Of a stretch of DNA of 35,520 nt, positions 28,238-35,520 are shown in pieces (the stretch's first letter is position 1; each line of letters opens with the position of its first letter). The notes beneath the pieces are model-generated. The model made no database searches, was not told the origin of the DNA, and was given only the letters and a program-made list of their open reading frames with translations. The stretch comes from Betaproteobacteria bacterium (GTDB lineage Bacteria; Pseudomonadota; Gammaproteobacteria; Burkholderiales; SG8-39). A program made the position numbers and the translations under genes. The DNA is taken from NCBI GenBank assembly GCA_005884455.1, contig VBCH01000056.1, forward strand, positions 1 through 35,520. Direction: 5' to 3'.

Positions 28238-28837
28238 ATGCGCTCCCGCAACGCCACGGCACCGGAGTTCTCCGCGGCCTATCCCGCGCACCTGGTCGCG
28301 TCCTGGCCCCTGGGCGTCGCGCACTCGATCACGGTTCGCCCCATCCGCCCCGAGGACATCGACCTCGAGACGGCCTTCGCGCAAAAGCTCTCGAAAGAGA
28401 CGCGCTACAACCGCTTCCTCGGCGGCGGCGTCCGACTCACAGCGGAGATGCTGGAAAAATTCACCCGCATCGATTTCAGCCGCGACATGGCGCTGATGGC
28501 AACGGCGACGATCGAGGGAGCCGAAACCGCAATCGGCGTCGCGCGCTACGTGCGCCTAGCGGACGGCGTCAGCTGCGAATTCGCGATCACCATCGCCGAT
28601 GCCTGGCAAGGCCGCGGCATCGGCAGGAAGCTCCTCGCCATGCTCGTCGACGCAGCCCGCGGGCACGGCATGCGGCGGATCATCGGTGACGTGCTCGCCA
28701 CGAACACGCCCATGTTGCGCCTCGCCCATTCGCAAGGATTTCGCATCGAGCGGCATCCCGAGGGCGCGGAGCTGCGCCGCGTGGTGCTCGAGCTTGTCGT
28801 TGACCCGCCGCGCATTCCAATTTCTGCGGGAAGCTGA
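28238..28837 (+). CDS. GNAT-family N-acetyltransferase
   Basis: 199 residues. The acetyl-CoA-binding motif A is AWQGRGIGRKLLAMLVDAA, preceded by CEFAITIAD (beta 4) and followed by GDVLATNTPMLRLAHSQGF. The order VRPIRPEDIDLETAF...LSKETRYNRF resembles the acetyltransferase domain of the Pat/PatZ protein acetylases that modify acyl-CoA synthetases, here without the large CoA-ligase-like domain. It is co-oriented with and 8 bases after the TetR gene. A role in lysine acetylation of acyl-CoA synthetases would fit the neighbourhood but is inference. Confidence 0.85.
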   Translation: MRSRNATAPEFSAAYPAHLVASWPLGVAHSITVRPIRPEDIDLETAFAQKLSKETRYNRFLGGGVRLTAEMLEKFTRIDFSRDMALMATATIEGAETAIGVARYVRLADGVSCEFAITIADAWQGRGIGRKLLAMLVDAARGHGMRRIIGDVLATNTPMLRLAHSQGFRIERHPEGAELRRVVLELVVDPPRIPISAGS

Positions 28838-28869
28838 CACAATTGCGCAACAGAGGAGGCCCACTTGTC

Positions 28870-29637
28870 ATGAAAACATCAAGAATCGAGCTGTGGACGT
28901 TGCTTTTCGTCTTCGCCTTTTTTCCCGCGGCGGCGGAGGCCCAGAACGTGTTCCGTCTGTACGGCGGGCTCGCGCCGACCAGCTACAAGATTTCGTTCGA
29001 CCAGAACGCCCCCGTCGGCTATAGCAATCAGACTGCGAAATCCAACTACACCGCCGCCAATCTCGGCCTGACCTGGATATCACCCAAGGGAATCTATGTC
29101 GACTTCGCGGCTTCGCAAAGCCTCAGCGCCACGCACGACTTGTGGAATTCCGTACCCAACACCCCGCCGCAGGATTTTTCGCACGATACCTACACCTTGA
29201 CGGGGGGCTACAGCCATGCCTTTGCCCAGGGTGCGAGCGTCTCGGGTTTTGGCGGCTACACCGCAAGCAGCACCGTACTTCACGCACCCCGCCCGCCGCT
29301 TACTTTTTCCAAGGACACATTCGACAGCCAGGGAATCTTCGTCGGAGCGGGCGGGGGGATTCCTGCGCTGCGCGGCCAGTTCAGCGGGAGCGTCGCCATT
29401 GCCGGGATGAAGGGCAAGTGGAAGGACGACAACGGCTTCAGTAATACCGCCGATACCACGTTCGGTTTCAGCCTCGGGGGGGCTTATACCTACCCGATCA
29501 CTCCGGCGTTGGGTGTAACTGCGGATTTGAGATACCAGCAATACAAGTACAACTTCGACGTCGTCGCCGGCACGGCCGCGTACACGGTCACCGAGAAAAT
29601 CACCAGCCTCGGGGTCAGGCTCGGCTACCGGTTCTGA
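28870..29637 (+). CDS. Outer-membrane beta-barrel protein
   Basis: 255 residues from ATG 28870, with GAGGAGG about 12 bases upstream. A signal peptide (LWTLLFVFAFFPAAAEA) is cleaved probably before QNVFRLYGG. The mature part is a series of short alternating strands (SYKISF, NYTAANLGLTW, GIYVDFAAS, TYTLTGGYSHAF, FGFSLGGAYTYP, VTADLRYQQYKYNF) ending in SLGVRLGYRF, with the terminal Phe expected for BamA-dependent insertion. Probably an eight- to ten-stranded barrel of the OmpW/OmpA-like sort; function unknown. Ends 7 bases from the convergent kinase gene. Confidence 0.8.
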   Translation: MKTSRIELWTLLFVFAFFPAAAEAQNVFRLYGGLAPTSYKISFDQNAPVGYSNQTAKSNYTAANLGLTWISPKGIYVDFAASQSLSATHDLWNSVPNTPPQDFSHDTYTLTGGYSHAFAQGASVSGFGGYTASSTVLHAPRPPLTFSKDTFDSQGIFVGAGGGIPALRGQFSGSVAIAGMKGKWKDDNGFSNTADTTFGFSLGGAYTYPITPALGVTADLRYQQYKYNFDVVAGTAAYTVTEKITSLGVRLGYRF

Positions 29638-29644
29638 TTCACCG

Positions 29645-31495
29645 CTAGAACGTCGGCGGCACGATGATCGTCGACTTCTTCTTTTCCCCTTCTTTTTGCT
29701 TCTTGGCGGCCTCCTCCAACCTGGCGCTCTCCAATTCAAACATGCGCTGGCGCGCCGGTTCCGCATACTGACCGTTTGGGTAACGGTTGAGGTATTTCTG
29801 AACGTCGGCGGCCTTACGGCTGGATTTGACTGACTCCCAGAGCGACGTCTCCGCAGCCAGCTTCGCCTTGCTCTCGGCGTCGCGCTGCGCCTGCACCTTC
29901 GCCTCGCGCGGCGCCCTTTCTTCCGCTTCGCGCTTCGCCTGTGCCTCCGCCTCGCGTTTCGTTTGCGCTTCGGCGTCCCGCTTCGACTTCAGCTCGGCCG
30001 TGCGTTGCGCCTCCGTCTCGCGTTTCGCCTGGGCTTCAGCGTCACGCTTCGCCTCGGCCTCGCGCTGCGCCTTCACCTCGGCATCGCGTTTCGCCTGCGC
30101 CTCGGCCTTTGCCGCTTCGGCGGCATCGCGCCTGGCCTTTGCCTCCGCCTCGACCTTCTGAGCAGCCGATTGCTGGCTCGGCTTCATCACAAAGAAATAG
30201 GCGGCGGTGCCCGAAAGTACCAGTACCCCGAGGATCGCCGGTACGAGCATCGAGCGCCTCTTCCCCGCTGCCGCGGGTTCCGGCGACGGCGCGTCCGCGA
30301 GCTTGACCGTCTTCTCGACCGTCGCTCGCGCGCTCTCCCCGGCTTCGGCGCGCGGGACGCTCCTCTGGAGCCGCGTCCTGTCGGCTCCCGCCATGGTGCG
30401 GGTGCCGCTGTCGTCCGCGGGGGAGCCGCTGCGTAGTTTGGCGGCCTTGCGTGCCGCGAGCGACGCATACACGCCCTGCGGAAACTGCCGCACGTAGAGA
30501 TCGAAGTCGTTCGCTTCGTCGCTGTCCTTGATCGAACGCCAGAACTCGAGCTCCATTTCCCCGGATCTCAGCGCCTCGGGGGCGTGGGTGGGCTGCTGGA
30601 CGCGGGCCTCGCGCGGCACGACGAGGGTGGGCTCCTCCTCCGGTATCGCCGGCTTCCCCTCTGCGGCGCGCTTCAGCGCCTGTGAGAATTCGCGTGCGGT
30701 GGCAAAGCGCTGATCGGGACTCTTCGCGAGCGCCTTCGCGACCACCCGGTCGAACTCCGGCGACAGCGCCATGTTGATCGACGACGGCATCGGGGGATCG
30801 TCCTGGATGATCTTCTTCGCAACGGTCCAGGCGCCCTCCCCCGTAAAAGGCTTCTGGCCGGTCAAGAACTGGTACAGGATTACACCCGCGGAAAAGATGT
30901 CGGTACGCCGGTCGATGCCCTGCCCCTGGATTTGCTCGGGCGACATATAGGCGGGCGTCCCGACCACCGTGCCCGCCTGTGTGCGCTCCGCGTGCGTGCG
31001 GTCGGAATCGGTGACGCGTGCCACTCCGAAATCGGTGAGCTTGGCCCGGCCTTGGCCGTCGAGCATGACGTTGGCGGGCTTGATGTCGCGATGGATGACC
31101 CCGGCTTCGTGCGCGAAGTCGAGCGCATCGAGCAGCTCGCACATGATGCGCACGCATTCCTTCCGGTCGAACTGCCGGCCCGTGCTCAGGGTGGACTTCA
31201 ACTCATCGCCGCGGATGAACTCCATGACGAGGTAGGCAATGTCGCCTTCCTCTCCGAAGTCGTAGACCTGGACGATGTTCGGGTGATTGAGCCGGGCCAC
31301 TGCGTGCGCCTCGCGCACGAACCGCATCGAGAAGTCCTTGGCGGTCTCCTCGTCGAGCTGGCTGATCAGAATTGTCTTGATCGCCACCTTGCGGTGGAGC
31401 TTGGGGTCGAGCGCCTCGTAGACGATGCCCATCGCCCCCTTGCCGAGGACACGCTCGAGCTGGTAGCGACCTAGGGTTTGCGGTCCGCCGGCCAT
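29645..31495 (-). CDS. Eukaryotic-type Ser/Thr protein kinase, membrane-anchored, with charged repeat domain
   Basis: 616 residues. Kinase domain 10-270: glycine loop VLGKGAMGIVYEA, K40 in VAIK, VIHRDIKPANVM (D137), LTDFGVAR (D155) and TPAYMSPEQ; all catalytic residues are present. A juxtamembrane region holds a motif of about 38 residues (EFWRSIKDSDEANDF...). One membrane helix follows (about 416-437). The outside part starts with about 100 residues of Ala/Lys/Arg/Glu repeats (448-548), a predicted single helix or coiled coil, then a second copy of the motif (SLWESVKSSRKAADVQ...). No PASTA or other known sensor is present. Substrates are unknown; the neighbouring genes do not include a phosphatase or FHA protein. 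Confidence 0.9.
   Translation of the reverse strand: MAGGPQTLGRYQLERVLGKGAMGIVYEALDPKLHRKVAIKTILISQLDEETAKDFSMRFVREAHAVARLNHPNIVQVYDFGEEGDIAYLVMEFIRGDELKSTLSTGRQFDRKECVRIMCELLDALDFAHEAGVIHRDIKPANVMLDGQGRAKLTDFGVARVTDSDRTHAERTQAGTVVGTPAYMSPEQIQGQGIDRRTDIFSAGVILYQFLTGQKPFTGEGAWTVAKKIIQDDPPMPSSINMALSPEFDRVVAKALAKSPDQRFATAREFSQALKRAAEGKPAIPEEEPTLVVPREARVQQPTHAPEALRSGEMELEFWRSIKDSDEANDFDLYVRQFPQGVYASLAARKAAKLRSGSPADDSGTRTMAGADRTRLQRSVPRAEAGESARATVEKTVKLADAPSPEPAAAGKRRSMLVPAILGVLVLSGTAAYFFVMKPSQQSAAQKVEAEAKARRDAAEAAKAEAQAKRDAEVKAQREAEAKRDAEAQAKRETEAQRTAELKSKRDAEAQTKREAEAQAKREAEERAPREAKVQAQRDAESKAKLAAETSLWESVKSSRKAADVQKYLNRYPNGQYAEPARQRMFELESARLEEAAKKQKEGEKKKSTIIVPPTF
29860..30160 (-). repeat. Degenerate in-frame repeat encoding the Lys/Arg/Glu/Ala-rich stalk
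   Basis: A series of related units, encoding variants of AQAKREAE in register, repeats over about 300 bases inside the kinase gene. The units are diverged at the DNA level (GCGTTTCGCCTGCGCCTC-like on the plus strand), so this is an old coding repeat, not a young tandem array. Confidence 0.65.
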
Positions 31496-31536
31496 TTTTC
31501 AGGGCAAGCTGCTGCGTCCGCGCGCGCAGCGGGCGC

Positions 31537-33318
31537 TCAAAACTGATCCTCCGCCAGCGCCATGACCCCCGCCGCGCCGTGCACGATCGTGTTCCGCAGC
31601 CCCGGCGCCTGCGTGAGGATGTGATCGGCGTAGAAGCGCGCGGTCTTGATTTTCGCCTCGTAGAAGGACTTGTCGCCCTTTCCCTCGGTGAGCCGCTGGC
31701 GCGCGAGGAGCGCCGCGCGCGCCATCTGCCAGCCGCCGCAGACGATGCCCATGAGCTTGAGGAAAGGAACCGCGCCGGCGTGCGCCGCCTTGATGTCGTT
31801 GCCGTAGGCGATGACCATCCAGGAGACGCATTCCTCGGCGGCGGTCAGCGCCGCGGAAAAGGCCTCGCGGGTCGCCGCCATGTCCTCCCCAGCCGCCTTG
31901 CCGAGCTCCGCTTCCACCGCGCGCATCACCCCGATCACCTCCTTCACAGTCGCGCCGCCCTCGCGCGCGACCTTGCGGCCGATGAGGTCGTTCGCCTGGA
32001 TGCCGGTCGTGCCTTCGTAGATCGTCGTGATCCTCGCGTCGCGCAGGTGCTGGGCCGCGCCGGTCTCCTCGATGAAGCCCATGCCGCCGTGCACCTGGAT
32101 GCCGGTAGACGCCACGTCGATGCCGGTCTCGGTGAACCAGCCCTTCACAATCGGGATCATGAGGTCGACGAAAGCCTGGTTGCGCGCGCGCTCCTCCTTG
32201 TCCGGGTGCCTCAGCGACCTGTCCACCGCCGCCGCGACGACGTAGGCGAGCGCGCGCATCGCCTCGGTCTGGGACTTCATGCTCATCAGCATGCGCCGCA
32301 CGTCCGGGTGGTGGATGATGGTCACGGCCTTGCCGCCGCCTGCGACATCGCGGCTCTGGACTCGTTCTTTAGCATAGGCGAGCGCCTGCTGGTAGGCCCG
32401 CTCGGCGATCGCGAGGCCTTCCATGCCCACCGCGAATCGCGCGAGATTCATCATGATGAACATGTATTCGAGGCCGCGGTTCTCCTCACCGACCAGGTAG
32501 CCGACCGCGTTTTCGTATACGAGGACGGCAGTCGGGCTCGCGTGGATGCCGAGCTTGTGCTCGATCGACGCGCACTGCACCTCGTTCCTCTGCCCCGGCG
32601 AGCCGTCGGCGTTCACCAGGAACTTCGGCACGAGGAACAGCGAGATGCCGCGCACGCCCTCGGGCGCGCCCTCCACGCGCCCAAGCACGAGATGGATGAT
32701 GTTCTCCGCCAGATCGTGCTCCCCATACGTGATGAAGATTTTCTGCCCCGAGACGCGGTAGTGATCGCCCTCGCGAACCGCCTTGGTGCGAACGAGCGCC
32801 AGATCGGAGCCCGCCTGCGGCTCGGTGAGATTCATGGTGCCCGTCCAGCTGCCCTCGATCATTTTCGGGAGGTATTGCTTTTTCTGCTCCTCGGTGCCGC
32901 GCAGGATCAATGCCTCGACCGCGCCCGCGGTGAGCATCGTCACGAGGGAGAAGGAAAGGTTCGCCGACTTCCACATCTCGACGACGGGCGTCGAGACGAT
33001 CTTCGGCAGCCCCTGTCCGCCGTGCTCGGCCGGCGCCTGCAGCGCATTCCAGCCGGCCTCGACGAACTGGCGGTACGCCTCCTTGAAACCCTTGGGCGTC
33101 GTGACCCTGCCCTTTTCCCACTTCGAACCCTCCTTGTCGGCGGGCTTGTTGAGCGGCGAGAGCACGCCGCTTGCGAACTTCGCGCTCTCCTCGAGGATCT
33201 GGTCGACCAGCTCGGCGTTGATCTCCTCGAAGCCGGGCAGCTTCGCGACCTCGGCCAGGCCGGCCATTTCCTGGAGGACGAAGTGCATGTCGCGAAGCGG
33301 TGCCTTGTATTCACTCAT
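31537..33318 (-). CDS. Acyl-CoA dehydrogenase (long form, DmdC/AcdA-like)
   Basis: 593 residues, longer than the 380-residue classical form because of an extra C-terminal helical domain. FAD-dependent alpha-beta desaturation of an acyl-CoA, with electrons passed to ETF. Visible: FAD-binding GTMNLTEPQAGSDLALVRT and SGQKIFITYGEHD, QVHGGMGFIEETGAAQHLRD, and the catalytic glutamate in RITTIYEGTTGIQANDLIGR. Members of this subfamily include methylthiopropionyl-CoA dehydrogenase DmdC and medium/long-chain enzymes, so the substrate is open. AGAGGC precedes ATG 33318. It is the third gene of the etfB-etfA operon, 22 bases after etfA. Confidence 0.92.
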   Translation of the reverse strand: MSEYKAPLRDMHFVLQEMAGLAEVAKLPGFEEINAELVDQILEESAKFASGVLSPLNKPADKEGSKWEKGRVTTPKGFKEAYRQFVEAGWNALQAPAEHGGQGLPKIVSTPVVEMWKSANLSFSLVTMLTAGAVEALILRGTEEQKKQYLPKMIEGSWTGTMNLTEPQAGSDLALVRTKAVREGDHYRVSGQKIFITYGEHDLAENIIHLVLGRVEGAPEGVRGISLFLVPKFLVNADGSPGQRNEVQCASIEHKLGIHASPTAVLVYENAVGYLVGEENRGLEYMFIMMNLARFAVGMEGLAIAERAYQQALAYAKERVQSRDVAGGGKAVTIIHHPDVRRMLMSMKSQTEAMRALAYVVAAAVDRSLRHPDKEERARNQAFVDLMIPIVKGWFTETGIDVASTGIQVHGGMGFIEETGAAQHLRDARITTIYEGTTGIQANDLIGRKVAREGGATVKEVIGVMRAVEAELGKAAGEDMAATREAFSAALTAAEECVSWMVIAYGNDIKAAHAGAVPFLKLMGIVCGGWQMARAALLARQRLTEGKGDKSFYEAKIKTARFYADHILTQAPGLRNTIVHGAAGVMALAEDQF

Positions 33319-33340
33319 AGATGCCTCTGCAAAAGCCGTT

Positions 33341-34273
33341 TTATCCCAGCTCCTTCACCAGTTCCGGAACGATCTTGAACAGGTCTCCGATGATCCCATA
33401 GTCCGCCACCTGGAATATCGGCGCTTCCTCGTCCTTGTTGATGGCGACGATGACGCGGCTGTCCTTCATGCCTGCCAGGTGCTGGATCGCGCCGGAGATT
33501 CCCACGGCGATGTAGAGTTCCGGCGCGACGATCTTGCCGGTCTGCCCGACCTGCCAGTCGTTCGGCACGAACCCCGCGTCCACCGCGGCGCGCGAAGCCC
33601 CCATCGCCGCGCCCAGCTTGTCGGCAAGCGGCTCGAGAATCTTGAAATTATCACCGGATCCCATGCCGCGCCCGCCCGACACCACCACGCGCGCGGACGT
33701 CAGCTCGGGGCGCTCGGACTTGGTGAGGGCGCGGCCGACGAGTGACGACAGGCCCGCATCCGTGCCCCCCTGAAGAGCTTCCACCGCGCCCGAGCCGCCG
33801 TTTGCTGGAACCGCGTCGAAGCCCGTCGTTCGCACCGTGATGATCTTGATCCTGTCCTTCGATTGCACGGTCGCGAGGGCATTGCCGGCATAGATCGGGC
33901 GAACGAAAGTGTCGGCGCTCACGACCGCGACGATGTCGGAGATCTGCGCCAAATCGAGCAGCGCAGCAACGCGCGGCGCAAGGTTCTTCCCGAAGGAATT
34001 CGCCGGCAGGAGAACGTGCGTATACCCGCCGGCGAGGCCTCCCACAAGCGCCGCCATGTTTTCCGCGAGCTGGTCCTTGTAATGCGGCGCGTCGACCGCC
34101 AGGACTTTCCTGATGCCCGCGATCGCGGCAGCCGCCTTTGCAGCCGCGCCGCAGTTCGAGCCGGCAACCAGGACGACGATATCGCCGCCGATCTTCGCAG
34201 CCGCGGCGACGGTATTCAGCGTCGCCGACCTGACCGATTGGTTGTCGTGCTCGGCGATGACGAGCACGCTCAT
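33341..34273 (-). CDS. etfA: Electron transfer flavoprotein, alpha subunit
   Basis: 310 residues; FAD-carrying half of the ETF heterodimer that accepts electrons from acyl-CoA dehydrogenases. The C-terminal FAD domain is clear: [60 protein letters not shown], and [20 protein letters not shown]. Its ATG overlaps the etfB stop as ATGA. Confidence 0.97.
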   Translation of the reverse strand: MSVLVIAEHDNQSVRSATLNTVAAAAKIGGDIVVLVAGSNCGAAAKAAAAIAGIRKVLAVDAPHYKDQLAENMAALVGGLAGGYTHVLLPANSFGKNLAPRVAALLDLAQISDIVAVVSADTFVRPIYAGNALATVQSKDRIKIITVRTTGFDAVPANGGSGAVEALQGGTDAGLSSLVGRALTKSERPELTSARVVVSGGRGMGSGDNFKILEPLADKLGAAMGASRAAVDAGFVPNDWQVGQTGKIVAPELYIAVGISGAIQHLAGMKDSRVIVAINKDEEAPIFQVADYGIIGDLFKIVPELVKELG

Positions 34274-35034
34274 GCAATCACCTTGGCTTCGTTGCGGAGC
34301 TTCGCGACCAGGGTCTTCGCGTCGGGCACCTTGGCTCCCGCCTTGCGCTTGGGCGGCTCCTCCACCTTCAGGGTCTTGAGCCGCGGCGCGATGTCTACGC
34401 CGAGCGCGTCGGGTTTCAGCACTTCCAGGGGCTTCTTCTTCGCCTTCATGATATTGGGCAGCGTCACGTAGCGCGGCTCGTTCAGGCGCAGGTCGGTCGT
34501 CACCACGGCCGGCATCCTGATCGAGATCGTTTCGAGCCCTCCGTCCACCTCGCGCGTGACCTCGGCCGCTTTTCCGTTTGGAGCGCCCGAGATTTTCACC
34601 TTCGAAGCGAAGGTCGCCTGCGACCAGCCGAGCAGCGCCGCGAGCATCTGGCCCGTCTGGTTGCAGTCGTCGTCGATCGCCTGCTTGCCGAGGATGACGA
34701 GCTGCGGATTCTCCTTTTGGACGATCGCGCGCAGGAGCTTAGCCACTGCGAGCGGCTGCAGCTCCACCTCGGTCTCGACGAGGATTGCGCGGTCGGCCCC
34801 GAGCGCGAGCGCCGTGCGCAGGGTTTCCTGGCAGGCCTGCATGCCGCAGGATACCGCCACGATCTCGGTCGCGGTCCCGGCCTCCTTCAGGCGTATCGCT
34901 TCCTCGACTGCTATCTCGTCGAAGGGATTCATCGACATCTTGACGTTGGCCGTCTCGACGCCCGAGCCGTCGGCCTTGACGCGCACCTTGACGTTGAAGT
35001 CGACGACGCGCTTCACCGCGACCAGGATTTTCAT
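34270..35034 (-). CDS. etfB: Electron transfer flavoprotein, beta subunit
   Basis: 254 residues; AMP-binding half of [23 protein letters not shown] begins the protein; [51 protein letters not shown] and the recognition-loop region [20 protein letters not shown] are all typical. First gene of the operon etfB-etfA-acyl-CoA dehydrogenase. GAGGCGG lies a few bases before the ATG, and a TATAAT box is 29 bases before it. Confidence 0.97.
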   Translation of the reverse strand: MKILVAVKRVVDFNVKVRVKADGSGVETANVKMSMNPFDEIAVEEAIRLKEAGTATEIVAVSCGMQACQETLRTALALGADRAILVETEVELQPLAVAKLLRAIVQKENPQLVILGKQAIDDDCNQTGQMLAALLGWSQATFASKVKISGAPNGKAAEVTREVDGGLETISIRMPAVVTTDLRLNEPRYVTLPNIMKAKKKPLEVLKPDALGVDIAPRLKTLKVEEPPKRKAGAKVPDAKTLVAKLRNEAKVIA

Positions 35035-35057
35035 TCACCGCCTCGCTTGAAAATACA

Positions 35058-35119
35058 GGCGGATTATAAGCCATGGCGCGCACCGCCCCGGCTCGCGGCG
35101 CTCACCGATATAATCCGCC
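35058..35119. promoter_or_regulatory. Divergent promoters of etfB and the CoA-transferase, as an inverted repeat
   Basis: GGCGGATTATA (35058-35068) and TATAATCCGCC (35109-35119) are perfect 11-base inverted copies. Each contains a consensus TATAAT reading outward with an identical CCGCC after it: towards etfB on the minus strand and towards the CoA-transferase on the plus strand. Neither has a good -35. Confidence 0.55.
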
Positions 35120-35139
35120 GGTCCGAGATCGCTTCCGCC

Positions 35140-35520
35140 ATGCCGCGCCCGCTCTCCCACATCCGAGTTCTCGATCTTTCGCGCGTTCTCGCCGGGCCCT
35201 GGGCATCGCAGAATCTCGCCGACCTCGGCGCGGAAGTGCTCAAGATCGAACGCCCCGGGTCGGGCGACGACACGCGCAGCTGGGGCCCTCCCTTCCTCAA
35301 GGACAAGGACGGCGGGGAGACGCGCGAATCGGCCTATTTCCTTTCGGTGAACCGCGGCAAGAAGTCGGTGACGCTCGACATCGCGAAGCCCGACGGCCAG
35401 CGCATCGCGCGCGCGCTCGCCGCGAAGTGCGACGTGCTGCTCGAGAACTACAAGGTCGGCGGCCTCGCAAAATACGGTCTCGCTTACGCCGATCTGAGGA
35501 GAATCAATCCGCGCATCGTC
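35140..35520 (+). CDS. CaiB/BaiF (class III) CoA-transferase, N-terminal part
   Basis: 127 codons from ATG 35140, open to the window end, so the C-terminus is missing. The opening [20 protein letters not shown], then [34 protein letters not shown] and [15 protein letters not shown] are the standard N-terminal motifs of formyl-CoA/carnitine CoA-transferases. The catalytic Asp normally lies further on, outside the window. These enzymes move CoA between carboxylic acids. A TATAAT box is centred about 29 bases upstream. The substrate is unknown. Confidence 0.92.
   Translation, partial: MPRPLSHIRVLDLSRVLAGPWASQNLADLGAEVLKIERPGSGDDTRSWGPPFLKDKDGGETRESAYFLSVNRGKKSVTLDIAKPDGQRIARALAAKCDVLLENYKVGGLAKYGLAYADLRRINPRIV

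Noticed and set aside
29860-30160. CRISPR-like or microsatellite repeat
   Set aside because: The repeats are diverged, in frame and encode a continuous charged helix; there are no unique spacers.
31579-33378. 599-codon plus-strand frame opposite the acyl-CoA dehydrogenase
   Set aside because: Shadow frame; the dehydrogenase motifs on the minus strand are continuous.

Overview
The window looks like a chromosomal segment of a GC-rich betaproteobacterium (Burkholderiales/Nitrosomonadales type; the family cannot be fixed from sequence alone). Pointers are a Bug/TctC-type solute receptor, the order pyrG-kdsA-eno-ftsB, an etfB-etfA-acyl-CoA dehydrogenase operon, and an rpf (diffusible signal factor, DSF) locus. 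Coding density is high. I see no insertion sequence, prophage, CRISPR array or rRNA. One tRNA-Asn is present.

Layout. 1-1471 (+): two M24-fold proteins, the first cut by the window edge, both apparently without the metal-binding residues of active M24 peptidases. 1313-8396 (-): a long colinear run of Bug receptor, class II aldolase-like protein, bioF, bioD, bioA and uvrB. The uvrB gene has a clean in-frame loss of about 44 codons covering helicase motif V, and a 3' end that runs antisense into the neighbouring M24-like gene. 8497-8969 (+): tRNA-Asn with a good promoter, then a small lipoprotein.

8998-17240 is the most interesting part: a complete DSF quorum-sensing and cyclic-di-GMP module. 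A membrane CACHE-like/HAMP/GGDEF diguanylate cyclase (-) is divergent from an RpfF-type DSF synthase (+). Facing rpfF is a four-gene operon (-): rpfG (receiver/HD-GYP phosphodiesterase), rpfC (five-helix sensor, kinase, receivers, HPt), an acyl carrier protein and a FabF/FabB-type ketosynthase. The ACP and ketosynthase are not part of the classical Xanthomonas rpf cluster. They suggest a dedicated acyl-ACP supply or remodelling branch for signal synthesis (inference). RpfC also carries an extra degenerate receiver domain.

17369-19569 (-): a translationally coupled pair, a phytanoyl-CoA/EctD-like Fe(II)/2-oxoglutarate dioxygenase and a SAF-domain NAD(P)-dependent oxidoreductase, of unknown substrate. 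19637-23749 (-): pyrG-kdsA-eno-ftsB housekeeping operon. 23863-35034: acyl-CoA/ketone-body catabolism and electron transfer, with acetoacetyl-CoA synthetase (-) divergent from ETF-ubiquinone oxidoreductase (+), then a TetR repressor with a palindromic operator inside its own promoter, a GNAT acetyltransferase and an outer-membrane beta-barrel protein (all +). These face a eukaryotic-type Ser/Thr kinase (-), and the etfB-etfA-acyl-CoA dehydrogenase operon (-) follows. The dehydrogenase passes electrons to ETF, and ETF-QO passes them to ubiquinone. A class III CoA-transferase (+) begins at 35140 and is cut by the window end.
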